DNA of 64,000 bases from Rhizobiales bacterium 65-79 (GCA_001896885.1 MKRJ01000019.1:1-64000), one strand, 5' to 3'. Shown: positions 16,324-26,357, counted from the first letter of the stretch. A program made the numbers and translations. Notes: generated by a model from the sequence alone, not told the origin.

Positions 16324-17187
16324 ATGATGCTGCCCGCGGTACTGCCGTTCCCCCAAATCGACCCGGTGATCGTCCGCATCGGCCCGCTCGCCATCCACTG
16401 GTACGGCCTCGGCTATGTCGTCGGCATCCTGTTCGCATGGTGGTATTCGCGCCGGCTGGTCTCGACGCCGCGTCTCTGGGCGCACGACCGCGTTCCGATG
16501 AAACCCGACGACCTCGACGATTTCCTCGTCTGGGCGGCCGTCGGCGTCGTCCTTGGCGGGCGCATCGGCTATATCCTCTTCTACGATCTCGACCGCTATC
16601 TCCAGCACCCGTTCGACATGATCGCGCTCTGGCAGGGCGGCATGTCCTTCCACGGCGGCATGCTAGGCACCGTGCTCGCGATGGTCCTCTTCGCGCTGAA
16701 AAGAGGGATCAATCCCTGGTCGCTGCTCGACACGGTCGCCGCGACCGCCCCCTTCGGCCTCGGCATCGTCCGGCTCTGCAATTTCATCAATTCCGAGCTC
16801 TGGGGCCGACCGACCGACGTGCCCTGGGCGATCGTTTTCCCCAATGGCGGGCCGGAGCCGCGCCATCCGAGCCAGCTCTACGAGGCGGCGCTGGAGGGGC
16901 TGGTGCTGTTCGTCGTCCTCAGGCTCCTCACCCACCGCTTCATGAAGCTGAAGGCGCCCGGCTTCGTCGGCGGCGCCTTCATCTGCGGCTACGGCCTGGC
17001 GCGCATCTTCGTGGAATTCTTCCGCGAGCCGGACCCGCAGCTCGGCTATCTCCTCGGCGGATGGCTGACCATGGGCATGATCCTTTCCACGCCGATGGTG
17101 CTGGTCGGGCTGTGGGCGATGCTGACCGCGCGGCAACCCGGCGCGGCGCAGAATGCGCAGAGCCTTCCCGGTGACGCCGCTCGCTGA
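16324..17187 (+). CDS. lgt: Prolipoprotein diacylglyceryl transferase
   Basis: Lgt moves diacylglycerol from phosphatidylglycerol to the lipobox cysteine of prolipoproteins in the inner membrane. The 287-residue protein has seven hydrophobic segments and the family hallmarks [33 protein letters not shown] (catalytic His region), [13 protein letters not shown] and [10 protein letters not shown]. The start is ambiguous among ATG 16276, 16324 and 16327; 16324 gives the usual short N-terminus. Its 3' end overlaps the next gene by 35 bases, so the two are coupled. At least one likely substrate, the lipoprotein at 22724, is in this window. Confidence 0.95.
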   Translation: MMLPAVLPFPQIDPVIVRIGPLAIHWYGLGYVVGILFAWWYSRRLVSTPRLWAHDRVPMKPDDLDDFLVWAAVGVVLGGRIGYILFYDLDRYLQHPFDMIALWQGGMSFHGGMLGTVLAMVLFALKRGINPWSLLDTVAATAPFGLGIVRLCNFINSELWGRPTDVPWAIVFPNGGPEPRHPSQLYEAALEGLVLFVVLRLLTHRFMKLKAPGFVGGAFICGYGLARIFVEFFREPDPQLGYLLGGWLTMGMILSTPMVLVGLWAMLTARQPGAAQNAQSLPGDAAR

Positions 17188-18232
17188 GCGCATCGCCGGT
17201 CTCATCGAGGCGTCGGGGCCGGTCGGCGTCGCCGACTACATGGCGCTCTGCCTCTTCGATCCGGCGCATGGTTACTACGCGACGCGCGAGCCCTTCGGCG
17301 TCGATGGCGACTTCACCACCGCGCCCGAGATCAGCCAGATGTTCGGCGAGCTCGTCGGCATATGGATCCACGAGAGCTGGCAGGCGGCGGGCGCGCCCAC
17401 CGCCGTCACGATCGCCGAAATCGGGCCGGGCCGCGGCACGCTCATGAAGGACGTGCTGCGAACGCTCCATAAGCTCGATCGCGCCCTTCTCCGCGACGCG
17501 ACGTTCGCGCTCGTCGAAACGAGCCCGCGCCTGGTCGAGGTCCAGAAGCGCACGCTGGCTGGCGCGGCGGCGCATCCCTCCTGGCACCCGGACATCGGAA
17601 CGCTACCTTCCCAACCGCTTATCATAGTCGGCAACGAGCTTTTCGACGCCCTGCCCGTCCGCCAATATGTGAAGACGCCGTCTGGCTGGCGCGAACGAGT
17701 CGTCGGCCTCGACGAACGGCGGAATCTCGCCTTCCTGGCCGGCCCGGGCGCGCCGGACGCCGCCCTGCTGCCGCCCGGCGCCACCGACGCTCCGGAGGGT
17801 GCCATCGTCGAGCTTGCCCCGGCGCGGACGGCGCTCATGGAAGCGGTCGCGGAGAGGCTCGCGGCAAACGGCGGCGCCGCGCTCTTCGTCGACTACGGCC
17901 ATATCGAGCCGGGGATCGGCGACACGCTGCAGGCGGTCCGCCGGCATAAATATGACGAAGTGCTGGCCCATCCCGGCGAGGCAGACCTGACGGCCCATGT
18001 CGATTTCGCCGCGCTTGCCGCGGTCGCCCGCGCGCATGGGCTCGATACCGCAATGACCACGCAGGGCGACTTCCTGCTCCGCATGGGCCTGCTGGAACGG
18101 GCGGGCGCGCTGGGGGCGATGGGCGACATGGCGCTTCAGGACAGGCTGACCGCCGAAGTGGACCGCCTCGCCGGGCCGCACGGCATGGGCGAGCTTTTCA
18201 AGGTGCTCGAGGTCAGCGCCCTCAGGCGTTGA
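17153..18232 (+). CDS. MidA/NDUFAF7-like class I SAM methyltransferase
   Basis: The 359-residue protein is a homologue of human NDUFAF7/MidA, which dimethylates an arginine of a complex I subunit. Markers are [21 protein letters not shown] near the N-terminus, the SAM motif [31 protein letters not shown] and [19 protein letters not shown]. It overlaps lgt by 35 bases. In many alphaproteobacteria lgt, this gene and pgeF are adjacent; here pgeF is displaced by two genes. A role in complex I assembly is inferred from the eukaryotic homologue. Confidence 0.92.
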   Translation: MRRAFPVTPLAERIAGLIEASGPVGVADYMALCLFDPAHGYYATREPFGVDGDFTTAPEISQMFGELVGIWIHESWQAAGAPTAVTIAEIGPGRGTLMKDVLRTLHKLDRALLRDATFALVETSPRLVEVQKRTLAGAAAHPSWHPDIGTLPSQPLIIVGNELFDALPVRQYVKTPSGWRERVVGLDERRNLAFLAGPGAPDAALLPPGATDAPEGAIVELAPARTALMEAVAERLAANGGAALFVDYGHIEPGIGDTLQAVRRHKYDEVLAHPGEADLTAHVDFAALAAVARAHGLDTAMTTQGDFLLRMGLLERAGALGAMGDMALQDRLTAEVDRLAGPHGMGELFKVLEVSALRR

Positions 18233-18917
18233 CGAGCTTCTTCTCCACCGCGAACGGGCTGAGGCCCAGCCATTGGTTGATGGCGTGCTTCACCCCGTCA
18301 TTCCCGGTGATATGCATGCGACCCGCGTCGATCTCGCTGCGGACCGTCGTCAGCCCCATCCATACCGCCGTCATGGTCCTCAGGTCGGTCGATATATAGA
18401 GGTCGACGTCGAAGCCGGGATCGACCTTGCACAAATCCGTCTCCCCGTTTTCGATGACGAGCCACCAGTGCCGCTGGCCCTGCTTCAGCTCCGGATACAC
18501 AATCTGTATCACGCAGCGCGGCTGTGGCAGGGGCGTCGGGTTGAGATTGCGGCGCATGTCCCACATCAGGAGCGACGGATCGAGGTTCTTCAGCGAGCTT
18601 TGCGCCTCGATCCAGCGCTGGCCCCAGAAGCCGAGGCCGAAGACCACGGTCTTGAGATCGTTGCCCGCCGGCGTGAGGCGGTATTCGGGCGCGTCGTCCG
18701 CCGATCTCACGCGCTCGATGACGCCCGCTTCCTCCAGTTGTTTCAAGCGCTTGGAGAGAAGTGTTGGTGAGATGCGCGGAACGCCGCGCTTGAGATCGTT
18801 GAACCTTGTGCTCCCGGCGGCGAGTTCGCGCAGGATAAGCGGCGTCCAGCGCGTGCAGAATATCTCCGCGGCCATCGCAACCGGACAGAACTGCCCGTAG
18901 CTCTCGGCCATGTTCAT
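18222..18917 (-). CDS. HxlR-family transcriptional regulator with C-terminal SCP2-like domain
   Basis: The N-terminal ~100 residues are an HxlR winged helix (FCTRWTPLILRELAAGSTRFNDL; SPTLLSKRLKQLEEAGVIERV). The remaining ~120 residues look like an SCP2/sterol-carrier-type domain (DVDLYISTDLRTMTAVWMG; GNDGVKHAINQWLGLS), an arrangement found in some HxlR proteins that may sense hydrophobic ligands. It is divergent from the flavin oxidase gene with 184 bases between and probably regulates it. Its stop overlaps the end of the MidA gene by 11 bases tail to tail. Ligand unknown. Confidence 0.87.
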   Translation of the reverse strand: MNMAESYGQFCPVAMAAEIFCTRWTPLILRELAAGSTRFNDLKRGVPRISPTLLSKRLKQLEEAGVIERVRSADDAPEYRLTPAGNDLKTVVFGLGFWGQRWIEAQSSLKNLDPSLLMWDMRRNLNPTPLPQPRCVIQIVYPELKQGQRHWWLVIENGETDLCKVDPGFDVDLYISTDLRTMTAVWMGLTTVRSEIDAGRMHITGNDGVKHAINQWLGLSPFAVEKKLVNA

Positions 18918-19101
18918 GGCAAATCCTCCCTCGCGACATGACCCGTGTCCGACCGCGCAGGCAGGCCGGTACAGATCGTGCAGTTGCCGGTGCTACCCGA
19001 CTGCGTTCTCATATGCGGCGAAAAGCGGATGCCGCGCAACGTTCCTTATCGACGGGTAGCGCCGCGGCAATCCGATGGAACGCGGGGAAGAAGGAGGAAC
19101 T

Positions 19102-20523
19102 ATGGCAAACGTGGCGGAAAATATCCGTTCGAATCCACCCTCGATCACCGCCGACAAGATCCGTTCCATGCGCGCGTCGCTGACGGGTCAGGTCTGCGCG
19201 CGGGGCGAGCCGGGCTATGACGAGGCGCGCACGATCTGGAATGCCATGATCGATCGTTTGCCGGGGGTGGTCGTACGTTGCACCAGCGCCGCCGACGTCG
19301 TCGGCGCCGTGCGCTTCGCCAACGCGCACGATCTCGACATCGCGGTGCGCGGCGGCGGCCACAATATCGCCGGCAATGCCGTCTGCGAGGGAGGGATGCT
19401 GATCGACCTGTCGCCGATGAAATCGGTGCATGTCGATCCGGCGGCCAGGCGCGCCCGGGTCGATCCCGGCTGCACGCTCGGCGAGGTCGACCGCGAGACG
19501 CAGGCCTTCGGGCTGGTGCTGCCGACCGGCATCAACTCGACGACCGGCATCGCCGGCCTCACGCTCGGCGGCGGCTTCGGTTGGCTGACGCGGCCCTTCG
19601 GCATGACGGTCGACAACCTTGTCGGCGCGGATGTCGTCACCGCCGACGGCGGACTCGTCCACGCCAGCGAAAAGGAGAATCCGGACCTGTTCTGGGGACT
19701 TCGCGGCGGCGGCGGCAATTTCGGCATCGTCACCTCCTTCGAGTTCCGCCTGCACAAGCTTGGCCCGGAAGTCTTTTCCGGTCTCGTCATCCACCCGTTC
19801 GGCGAGGCGGAAACCCTCCTGAGGCAATACCGCGACATCGCCGCGAAGGCGCCGGACGAGTTGACGATATGGACGGTGATGCGCAAGGCGCCGCCGCTCC
19901 CCTTCATCCCGGCCGAATGGCACGGTCGCGAGGTGCTCATCTTCGCCGCATGCTATGCCGGCTCCAACGCCGACGGCGAGAAGGCGACGAAGGCGCTCCG
20001 CGCGCTTGGCCATCCGATCGTCGACGTGCTCGGTCCGCATCCCCTTGTCGGCTGGCAGGCGGCGTTCGATCCGCTGCTCGCGCCGGGCGCACGCAACTAC
20101 TGGAAGACGCATGACTTCGCGACGCTTTCGGACGGCGCGATCGAAGCCATCGTCGATGGGGTGTCGAACCTGCCGGGGCCGGAATGCGAGGTCTTCATTG
20201 CACAGGTCGGAGGCGCCATGGCGCGCGTGGCGAAGGACAAGACCGCCTACCCCTATCGCGACGCTCATTTCATCATGAACGTGCACACGCGCTGGCGCGA
20301 CGCCGCGGAAGACGGCAAGTGCCTCGCCTGGGCGAGCGCGCTCTACAAGGCGACGGAGCCCTTCGCGACGGGCAGCGCCTATGTGAACTTCATGCCGGCC
20401 GACGATATCGGCAAGATCGGTGAGGTCTATGGCGACAACTACAAGCGGCTGATCGAGCTGAAGCGGCGCTGGGATCCGCGGAACCGGTTCCGCATGAACC
20501 ACAACATCAGCCCGACCGGCTGA
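19102..20523 (+). CDS. FAD-binding oxidoreductase, VAO/BBE family
   Basis: The 473-residue flavoenzyme has the PCMH FAD-binding domain (VVRCTSAADVVGAVRFA; AVRGGGHNIAGNAV; GLTLGGGFGWLTRPFG) and a C-terminal berberine-bridge-type tail (YGDNYKRLIELKRRWDPRNRF). The His in RGGGHN is the usual site of histidyl-FAD. The Cys that gives bicovalent flavin in many relatives seems replaced in GINSTTGIAG, so a single linkage is likely. Members oxidise sugars, alcohols or secondary metabolites with oxygen; the substrate is unknown. The ATG at 19102 follows AGAAGGAGGAACT. With the divergent HxlR gene it forms a small unit set between midA and pgeF. Confidence 0.92.
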   Translation: MANVAENIRSNPPSITADKIRSMRASLTGQVCARGEPGYDEARTIWNAMIDRLPGVVVRCTSAADVVGAVRFANAHDLDIAVRGGGHNIAGNAVCEGGMLIDLSPMKSVHVDPAARRARVDPGCTLGEVDRETQAFGLVLPTGINSTTGIAGLTLGGGFGWLTRPFGMTVDNLVGADVVTADGGLVHASEKENPDLFWGLRGGGGNFGIVTSFEFRLHKLGPEVFSGLVIHPFGEAETLLRQYRDIAAKAPDELTIWTVMRKAPPLPFIPAEWHGREVLIFAACYAGSNADGEKATKALRALGHPIVDVLGPHPLVGWQAAFDPLLAPGARNYWKTHDFATLSDGAIEAIVDGVSNLPGPECEVFIAQVGGAMARVAKDKTAYPYRDAHFIMNVHTRWRDAAEDGKCLAWASALYKATEPFATGSAYVNFMPADDIGKIGEVYGDNYKRLIELKRRWDPRNRFRMNHNISPTG

Positions 20524-20712
20524 TCGTCGCGCGATCGCGGTCATGAGCCGGTGACCTCCAGGCCCGTGACCGCCGGCGCGGACAGCGGAGCGATAGTCCT
20601 CCGCACGGCCGCGGGCCGACTGTCCGGCACAGCCCGCATTGACTTCCCCTCCCCGCATCGCCCATCATCCGCGCGCGACGCACAACCCGGCGAATGCGAG
20701 GACTAGCCACGA

Positions 20713-21507
20713 ATGCTTGATTATCCCGGGCCGGAGCCGCTGCGCTCGGCGAGGCTGGACGCCGCGCGCCGATCCGGCATCCGCCACGGCTTCTTTACCC
20801 GCAAAGGCGGCGTTTCGGCCGGCATATATGCCGGGCTGAACGTGGGAACGGGCTCCGGCGACGATCGCGCTTCGGTGACCGAGAACCGCGCCCGCGTCGC
20901 CCGGTGGATGGACGTTTCCCCCGCTTCCCTCGTCTCCGTCCATCAGGTCCACTCGGCCGACGCCATCCTCGTCACCGGACCCTGGGACGCCGAACGGCCG
21001 AAGGCCGACGCCATGGTCACGACCACTCCCGGCATCGCCATCGGCGTGCTCGCGGCCGATTGCGGACCCGTGCTGTTCGCCGATCCGCGGGCGCGGGTGA
21101 TCGGCGCGGCGCATGCCGGCTGGAAGGGTGCGCTGACCGGCGTGCTGGAATCCACCATCGCCGCCATGGAGAAGCTCGGCGCGCGGCGCGAAGACATCGT
21201 CGCCGAACTCGGCCCCTCGATCAGCGGACGCAACTACGAGGTCGGCCCGGAATTCGTCGCCCGCTTCGTCGGGGCAACGCCCGACAACCAGCGCTATTTC
21301 ACGCCCTCGCCGAAACCCGGCCATGCCTGGTTCGACCTCAACCGCTACACGGTGGACCGGCTGAATGCCGCCGGGGTACAGGCGGATTTCCTCGATCGCT
21401 GCACCTATGCGGAAGAGGAGAGCTTTTATTCCTATCGCCGCGCCACCCATCGGGGCGAACCCGATTACGGGCGGCAGATTTCGGCGATCGTCATCGAGGA
21501 GAAATAA
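20713..21507 (+). CDS. pgeF: PgeF-type laccase-domain protein (peptidoglycan editing / purine nucleoside phosphorylase)
   Basis: The 264-residue protein has the DUF152/laccase-like fold: GIRHGFFTRKGGVSAGIYAGLN at the start, LVSVHQVHS and ADCGPVLFADP with zinc-binding His and Cys, AHAGWKGALTGVLE, and SFYSYRRATHRGEPDYGRQ at the end. Known members remove wrong amino acids from muropeptide precursors (E. coli YfiH) or cleave purine nucleosides. It lies three bases upstream of the M24 gene and is co-transcribed with it. Confidence 0.93.
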   Translation: MLDYPGPEPLRSARLDAARRSGIRHGFFTRKGGVSAGIYAGLNVGTGSGDDRASVTENRARVARWMDVSPASLVSVHQVHSADAILVTGPWDAERPKADAMVTTTPGIAIGVLAADCGPVLFADPRARVIGAAHAGWKGALTGVLESTIAAMEKLGARREDIVAELGPSISGRNYEVGPEFVARFVGATPDNQRYFTPSPKPGHAWFDLNRYTVDRLNAAGVQADFLDRCTYAEEESFYSYRRATHRGEPDYGRQISAIVIEEK

Positions 21508-21510
21508 GGA

Positions 21511-22662
21511 ATGGCGCTTCATTTCGACCGTGCGGAGTTCGACGCCAGGCGCGACCGGCTGATGATCGAGATGGCCGAGAAGAAGCTCGACGCGGTCCTG
21601 CTCTTCGCCCAGGAGAGCATGTATTGGCTGACCGGCTACGACACGTTCGGCTTCTGCTTCTTCCAGTGCCTGATCGTGCAGGCGGACGGGCGCATGACGC
21701 TCCTTACCCGTTCGGCCGACCTGCGCCAGGCGCGCCACACCTCGATCATCGAGAACATCATCGTGTGGACCGACCGCGCCGACGCCAACCCCGCGGTGGA
21801 ACTGCGCAATCTCCTGAACGATCTCGACCTGCTCGGCGGCCGCATCGGCGTCGAATACGACACGCACGGGCTGACCGCCTATAACGGGCGGCGGCTGGAC
21901 GAGCAGTTGCAGACCTTCGGCCAGATCGTCGACGCCTCCGGCATCGTCGGCCATCTGAGGCTGTTCAAGAGCCCGGCCGAGATCGCCAAGGCGGAGAAGG
22001 CGGCGGCGCTCGCCGACGACGCGCTCGATGCCGCGCTGCCGCTCATCAAGCAGGGCGGCGACGAGGCAGCGATCCTCGCCGCCATGCAGGGCACCATCTT
22101 CGCCGGCGGCGGCGACTATCCGGCCAACGAGTTCATCATCGGCTCGGGACCGGATGCGCTCCTGTGCCGCTACAAGGCCGGCCGACGCAAGCTGAACAAG
22201 AACGACCAGCTCACGCTGGAATGGGCGGGCGTCTTCCATCATTACCACGCGGCGATGATGCGCACGGTCATCGTCGGCAAGGTGTCGAAGCGCCATCAGG
22301 AGCTGTTCGACGCCGCGCGCGAGACCTTGCTCGCCGTGGAGAAGGCGATGACGCCCGGAAATACGTTCGGCGACGTGTTCGACGCCCATGCGCGCGTGAT
22401 GGAGGCGCACGGCCTGACCAAGCACCGGCTGAACGCCTGCGGCTATTCGCTCGGCGCCCGCTTCACGCCTTCCTGGATGGACATGCCGATGTTCTATTCC
22501 GGCAATCCCGAGCCGATCGCACCCGACATGACGCTTTTCGCACACATGATCATCATGGATTCGGAAACCGGCACCGCCATGACGCTTGGCCGCACCTATC
22601 TGACCACCGACGGCGATCCCAAGCCCTTTTCGCGCCATGGTCTCGACCTGATCGTGCGTTGA
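21511..22662 (+). CDS. M24-family (creatinase/aminopeptidase P-like) protein with degenerate metal site
   Basis: The 383-residue protein has the creatinase N-terminal domain (about 1-135, with MYWLTGYDTFGF) and an M24 pita-bread C-terminal domain (about 150-383). Metal peptidases of this fold keep D, D, H, E, E. Here the first strand reads TLEWAGVFHHYHAAMMRTV, so the usual Asp of D-x-G is Glu and the second Asp is absent, and the GHGIG-like turn is CGYSLGARF. That pattern recalls creatinase or ectoine-hydrolase relatives rather than a Xaa-Pro peptidase. It is the second gene of a pgeF operon, where rhizobia usually have an M24 gene. Hydrolysis of a small C-N compound is a guess. Confidence 0.85.
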   Translation: MALHFDRAEFDARRDRLMIEMAEKKLDAVLLFAQESMYWLTGYDTFGFCFFQCLIVQADGRMTLLTRSADLRQARHTSIIENIIVWTDRADANPAVELRNLLNDLDLLGGRIGVEYDTHGLTAYNGRRLDEQLQTFGQIVDASGIVGHLRLFKSPAEIAKAEKAAALADDALDAALPLIKQGGDEAAILAAMQGTIFAGGGDYPANEFIIGSGPDALLCRYKAGRRKLNKNDQLTLEWAGVFHHYHAAMMRTVIVGKVSKRHQELFDAARETLLAVEKAMTPGNTFGDVFDAHARVMEAHGLTKHRLNACGYSLGARFTPSWMDMPMFYSGNPEPIAPDMTLFAHMIIMDSETGTAMTLGRTYLTTDGDPKPFSRHGLDLIVR

Positions 22663-22723
22663 ATAAAGGCCGCCGAACGGGTAATCGATCGGATCAAAGG
22701 GCAGTGCGGAGGGACAGGAACCG

Positions 22724-23293
22724 GTGAAACGCTTGCTGCCTGCGGTTTCGGGGCTGGTTGCGGCACTCTTCCTGGCGGGCTGCACTACCAATGCCGCCGT
22801 GAACTCGGCGGCGCCGACGGCGCAAGCACCGGCCGCTTCCGCGACACCGCTCCCGGCGACGACGGCGAACGGTGCTGCTCCGACGGACGGAAGCACCAAG
22901 GCCGCCCTTCCCGCCGCCGATCTCTCCAGCCAGCGCGTGCAGTTTGCCCCCATCGTCGGCGCGACGGTCCAGTCGGTGGGTCCCTTGGCCAAGGAACTGT
23001 CGGCGCGGGCCCAGCAGCGCAGCCTCAAGCTGGTCCCCGCGAACGATCCTTCCACCACGCTCCTGATGAAGGGCTATTTCTCGGCGCTGACCGACAGCAG
23101 CCAGACGACGGTGATCTATGTCTGGGACGTGCTCGACCCGGCCGGCAACCGGCTGCATCGCATAGAAGGCCAGCAGAAGGCGCCGTCCGGCACCGGCCAG
23201 GGCTTCGCCGCCGTCACCGACGACACGATGCGCTCGATCGCCGACCAGACGATCGACCAGCTGGTCGCCTGGCTCTCGGCGCGGAAGGCTTGA
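22724..23293 (+). CDS. Predicted lipoprotein, function unknown
   Basis: The 189-residue product begins with a type II signal peptide and a lipobox, FLAGC, with lipidated Cys20. A ~45-residue Ala/Pro/Thr-rich linker follows, then a domain of about 130 residues (VQFAPIVGATVQSVGPLAKELSARA ... STTLLMKGYFSALTD). Translation starts at GTG 22724 after GGAGGGACAGGA. Export and lipidation would use the lgt product. I recognise no characterised family; similar lipoproteins stand before prs in related genomes. Confidence 0.83.
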   Translation: MKRLLPAVSGLVAALFLAGCTTNAAVNSAAPTAQAPAASATPLPATTANGAAPTDGSTKAALPAADLSSQRVQFAPIVGATVQSVGPLAKELSARAQQRSLKLVPANDPSTTLLMKGYFSALTDSSQTTVIYVWDVLDPAGNRLHRIEGQQKAPSGTGQGFAAVTDDTMRSIADQTIDQLVAWLSARKA

Positions 23294-23386
23294 GCCGGCA
23301 TCGGCCGGGGGAAAAATCCGAACGCGCTTGCAATACCGGAACGGGACGCTAAAAGCCGTCTATCCGCTCTCCCCCAGGGACAATCC

Positions 23387-24319
23387 ATGAAACTTTTCGC
23401 GGGAAACTCCAACCGGGTGTTGGCCGAGGCCGTCGCCCGCTACCTCAACATTTCCCTGGGCAAGGCAAGCGTCAGGCGGTTCGCGGACCAGGAGATATTC
23501 GTCGAGATCCAGGAGAACGTGCGCGGCGAGGATGTCTTCGTCCTGCAATCGACCTCCTACCCGGCAAACGACCATCTGATGGAAATGCTCATCATGATGG
23601 ACGCCTTCCGCCGCTCCTCGGCCAGGCGCATCACCGCCGTCATCCCCTATTTCGGCTATGCAAGGCAGGATCGCCGCGCCTCCGGCCGCACACCGATCTC
23701 GGCGAAGCTCGTCGCCAACCTGATCACCCAGGCCGGCGCCGACCGCGTGCTCACCCTCGACCTCCATGCCGGGCAGATCCAGGGCTTCTTCGATATCCCG
23801 ACCGACAATCTCTTCGCCGCCCCGGTGATGGCGCGCGACATCAAGGCGAAGTACAGGCTGCCGAACGTCATGGTGGTCTCGCCCGACGTCGGCGGAGTGG
23901 TGCGCGCCCGCGCGGTCGCCAAGCGCATCGACGCCCAGCTCGCCATCGTCGACAAGAGGCGTGAACGCCCGGGCGAGTCCGAGGTCATGAACATCATCGG
24001 CAATGTGCGCGGCAAGGACTGCCTCCTGATCGACGACATCGTCGATTCCGGCGGCACGCTATGCAACGCCGCCGACGCCTTGCTCGCCAACGGCGCCACC
24101 AGCGTCACCGCCTACATTACCCACGGGGTGCTCTCCGGCGGAGCGGTCGCCCGCATCACCGGCTCCAAGCTGAACGAACTCGTCATCACCGACTCCATCC
24201 AGCCGAGTTCGTCCGTCGAGGCCGCGCACAATATCCGCGTGCTGCCGATCGCCGACCTGATCGGCGAGGCGGTTTCCCGCACTGCGACCGAAGAGTCGGT
24301 TTCCAGCCTTTTCGACTGA
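23387..24319 (+). CDS. prs: Ribose-phosphate pyrophosphokinase
   Basis: Prs makes PRPP from ribose 5-phosphate and ATP for nucleotide, histidine and tryptophan synthesis. The 310-residue protein matches the class I family: FAGNSN start, [31 protein letters not shown] flexible-loop region, [14 protein letters not shown], and the PRPP-binding loop [15 protein letters not shown] possible promoter precedes it (CTTGCA near 23328, then an AT-rich CTAAAA about 17 bases later). It likely feeds the apt gene at 29.4 kb metabolically, although they are not linked. Confidence 0.97.
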   Translation: MKLFAGNSNRVLAEAVARYLNISLGKASVRRFADQEIFVEIQENVRGEDVFVLQSTSYPANDHLMEMLIMMDAFRRSSARRITAVIPYFGYARQDRRASGRTPISAKLVANLITQAGADRVLTLDLHAGQIQGFFDIPTDNLFAAPVMARDIKAKYRLPNVMVVSPDVGGVVRARAVAKRIDAQLAIVDKRRERPGESEVMNIIGNVRGKDCLLIDDIVDSGGTLCNAADALLANGATSVTAYITHGVLSGGAVARITGSKLNELVITDSIQPSSSVEAAHNIRVLPIADLIGEAVSRTATEESVSSLFD

Positions 24320-24559
24320 CAGGCGGCAATCCCCATTGCGCACGGCAAAGCGCCGGCTTGCACCGGCTTCCGGCTTTGGGTATAGACGCGCGTCCGCGTA
24401 GACACCCTTGGAGGCAACGCGGATGAAGGCGGCCTGGCCGCGTGGTCCCCGATCTCGTTCGGAAAAGATCACGCTCCCTTCGGGGCGGACGCTTTCGACG
24501 TTTCCGCTTCACGCCCGCGGGCGCGGCGGCGACGCTCCAAAAACGCGAAAGGAAAAGCC

Positions 24560-25216
24560 ATGAGCCACGATACGTACGAGCTCAAGGCCGATGCGCGCGA
24601 ACGGGTCGGTAAGGGGTCCGCCCGTGAAGTTCGGCGCAACGGCAAGATACCCGCAGTCATCTACGGCGAGAAGAAGCCTCCCCTGGCGATCGCCCTCTCC
24701 TACAAGGACGTCTATTACAAGATCCATGGCGGCGGCTTCATGACCACCATCGCCACGATCGACGTCGGCGGCGAGAAGATCCAGGTTCTCCCGAAGGACT
24801 ACCAGCTCGACCCGGTCCGCGACTTCCCGATGCATGTCGATTTCCTGCGCATCGGCAAGGACACGATCGTCACGGTCGATATCCCGGTCCATTTCATCAA
24901 CGAGGAAAAATCGCCCGGCATCAAGCGCGGCGGCGTGCTCAACGTCGTGCGTCACGAAGTGGAGTTCCACTGCCCCGCGACCTCGATCCCGGAGTTCATC
25001 ACGCTCGACCTCGATGGCACGGACATCGGCGACTCGCTGCATATTTCGGCGGTGAAGCTGCCCGAAGGCGTGAGGCCGGTGATCTCCGACCGCGACTTCA
25101 CCATCGCAACCATCGCCGGCTCGTCGGCCATGAAGCCCGAGCCCGCCGAGGAAGGCGCCGAGGCGACCGCGGCGGAAGAGCCCGAGGCGGAAGAAGAGAA
25201 GGGTTCGGAGGAGTAA
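24560..25216 (+). CDS. rplY: 50S ribosomal protein L25/general stress protein Ctc
   Basis: This is the long (218-residue) CTC/TL5 form of L25, which binds 5S rRNA. The N-terminal L25 domain covers about residues 1-95 ([36 protein letters not shown]) and a second beta domain about 96-190 ([26 protein letters not shown]). The last ~30 residues are a strongly acidic Glu/Ala tail. The ATG at 24560 follows AAAGGAAAAGCC. The 240 bases before it contain no gene. It lies 25 bases upstream of pth and probably shares a transcript. Confidence 0.96.
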   Translation: MSHDTYELKADARERVGKGSAREVRRNGKIPAVIYGEKKPPLAIALSYKDVYYKIHGGGFMTTIATIDVGGEKIQVLPKDYQLDPVRDFPMHVDFLRIGKDTIVTVDIPVHFINEEKSPGIKRGGVLNVVRHEVEFHCPATSIPEFITLDLDGTDIGDSLHISAVKLPEGVRPVISDRDFTIATIAGSSAMKPEPAEEGAEATAAEEPEAEEEKGSEE

Positions 25217-25241
25217 TCCGACGCCCGAGGAGGATGCGTCG

Positions 25242-25973
25242 ATGCTGCTCCTGGCAGGCCTCGGCAATCCCGGCCCGAAACATGCCGGCAACCGGCACAA
25301 TATCGGCTTCATGGCGGCGGACGCGATTGCCCGCCGCCATTCCTTTTCGCCCTGGTCGAAGAAGTTCCAGGGTCTCCTCGCCGAGGGCAGCCTGGCCGGC
25401 GAGAAGACGCTTCTGCTGAAGCCCCAGACCTTCATGAACCTTTCCGGCCAGTCTGTCGGCGAGGCCATGCGCTTCTACAAGCTCGATCCGTCCAACCTGA
25501 TCGTCTTCTACGACGAACTCGACCTCGCGCCGGGCAAGGTGCGCGTAAAGACAGGCGGCGGCTCGGGCGGGCACAATGGCATCCGCTCGATCGACCAGCA
25601 TGTCGGCACCGAATACCGGCGCGTGCGCATCGGCATCGGCCATCCCGGCGCCAAGCCGATGGTGCATGGCTACGTGCTCGGCGACTTCGCCAAGGCCGAC
25701 GGCGAGTGGCTGGAGACGCTTCTCGATTCCATTGCCGACAACGCGCCGCTTCTGGTCAAGGACGACGGCTCGAGCTTCATGAACCGCGTCACGCTCGATC
25801 TGCGCGAGAAACTGCAGCCGACTGGGGACGACGACCGCCCTCCCCCGAAGGCTCCGAAGCCGGCCAAGGGCCAGAGCCATATCCGCCAGGCTCGTCCGCA
25901 GAAGCCCGAGGTCAAGCTTCCCGAAACCGGCCCGATGGCGGCGATGCTGAAGAAGCTGTTCGGGAAGGACTGA
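25242..25973 (+). CDS. pth: Peptidyl-tRNA hydrolase
   Basis: Pth frees tRNA from stalled peptidyl-tRNA. The enzyme core is complete: [19 protein letters not shown] with catalytic His, [27 protein letters not shown] with the catalytic Asp, [12 protein letters not shown] and RVRIGIGHP. The product is 243 residues, longer than the ~190 of E. coli, because of a Pro/Lys-rich C-terminal tail common in rhizobia. It follows rplY closely. Downstream, a vapBC module separates it from ychF, which is often its neighbour. Confidence 0.97.
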   Translation: MLLLAGLGNPGPKHAGNRHNIGFMAADAIARRHSFSPWSKKFQGLLAEGSLAGEKTLLLKPQTFMNLSGQSVGEAMRFYKLDPSNLIVFYDELDLAPGKVRVKTGGGSGGHNGIRSIDQHVGTEYRRVRIGIGHPGAKPMVHGYVLGDFAKADGEWLETLLDSIADNAPLLVKDDGSSFMNRVTLDLREKLQPTGDDDRPPPKAPKPAKGQSHIRQARPQKPEVKLPETGPMAAMLKKLFGKD

Positions 25974-26038
25974 TCTCGAGGCTCGATCGCAATTCCTGCT
26001 TCCGAAGCCCGTGCTGTTGCCGCCAATCAAGATAAATC

Positions 26039-26073
26039 CTATATCACGAGAACACAAACTTCGTGTTTTCGTG
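26039..26073 (+). promoter_or_regulatory. Promoter -10 and operator of the vapBC module
   Basis: CTATAT at about 26039-26044 resembles a rhizobial -10 box. Immediately after it is an inverted repeat CACGAGAACAC-N7-GTGTTTTCGTG (26045-26073, 10 of 11 pairs) ending nine bases before the antitoxin start. A VapB-type protein would repress its own transcription from such a site. Confidence 0.62.
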
Positions 26074-26081
26074 AGGTCTGA

Positions 26082-26357
26082 ATGCGGAATGTGACGATAT
26101 CGATGGACGACGAGCTTTACCGCAAGACGCGGATCGAAGCCGCCAAGGCCGGCAAGAGCATGTCGCGGTTCTTGGCGGAAGCTGCGAAGGCGAAGATCGC
26201 TGTCGATGAAAGGACCGCAGTGGAAAGTAAGCGAAACAGCCAGCTTGAAGCGCTTGAGCGCATCTTTTCCGGCCCAGAATGGGATGTGAGTGAAAACGGT
26301 AGAATGCCGACCGCCGAGGAGCGCAATTTCCGGGGCCGGCAGAGTGATATTCGTTGA
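26082..26357 (+). CDS. Ribbon-helix-helix antitoxin (VapB-like)
   Basis: The 91-residue protein opens with a ribbon-helix-helix DNA-binding fold (RNVTISMDDELYRKTRIEAAKAGKSMSRFLAEA); its C-terminal half (RNSQLEALERIFSGPEWDV) would wrap the toxin. It overlaps the following PIN-domain gene by 14 bases, and an inverted repeat stands directly upstream, both usual for an autoregulated type II module. Local base composition is less GC-rich than the neighbours, suggesting later arrival between pth and ychF. Confidence 0.85.
   Translation: MRNVTISMDDELYRKTRIEAAKAGKSMSRFLAEAAKAKIAVDERTAVESKRNSQLEALERIFSGPEWDVSENGRMPTAEERNFRGRQSDIR

Noticed and set aside
20665-23058. 797-codon open frame on the minus strand
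   Set aside because: It is the mirror of pgeF, the M24 gene and the lipoprotein, all strongly supported on the plus strand; its product is low-complexity Arg/Gly/Asp-rich and matches nothing.
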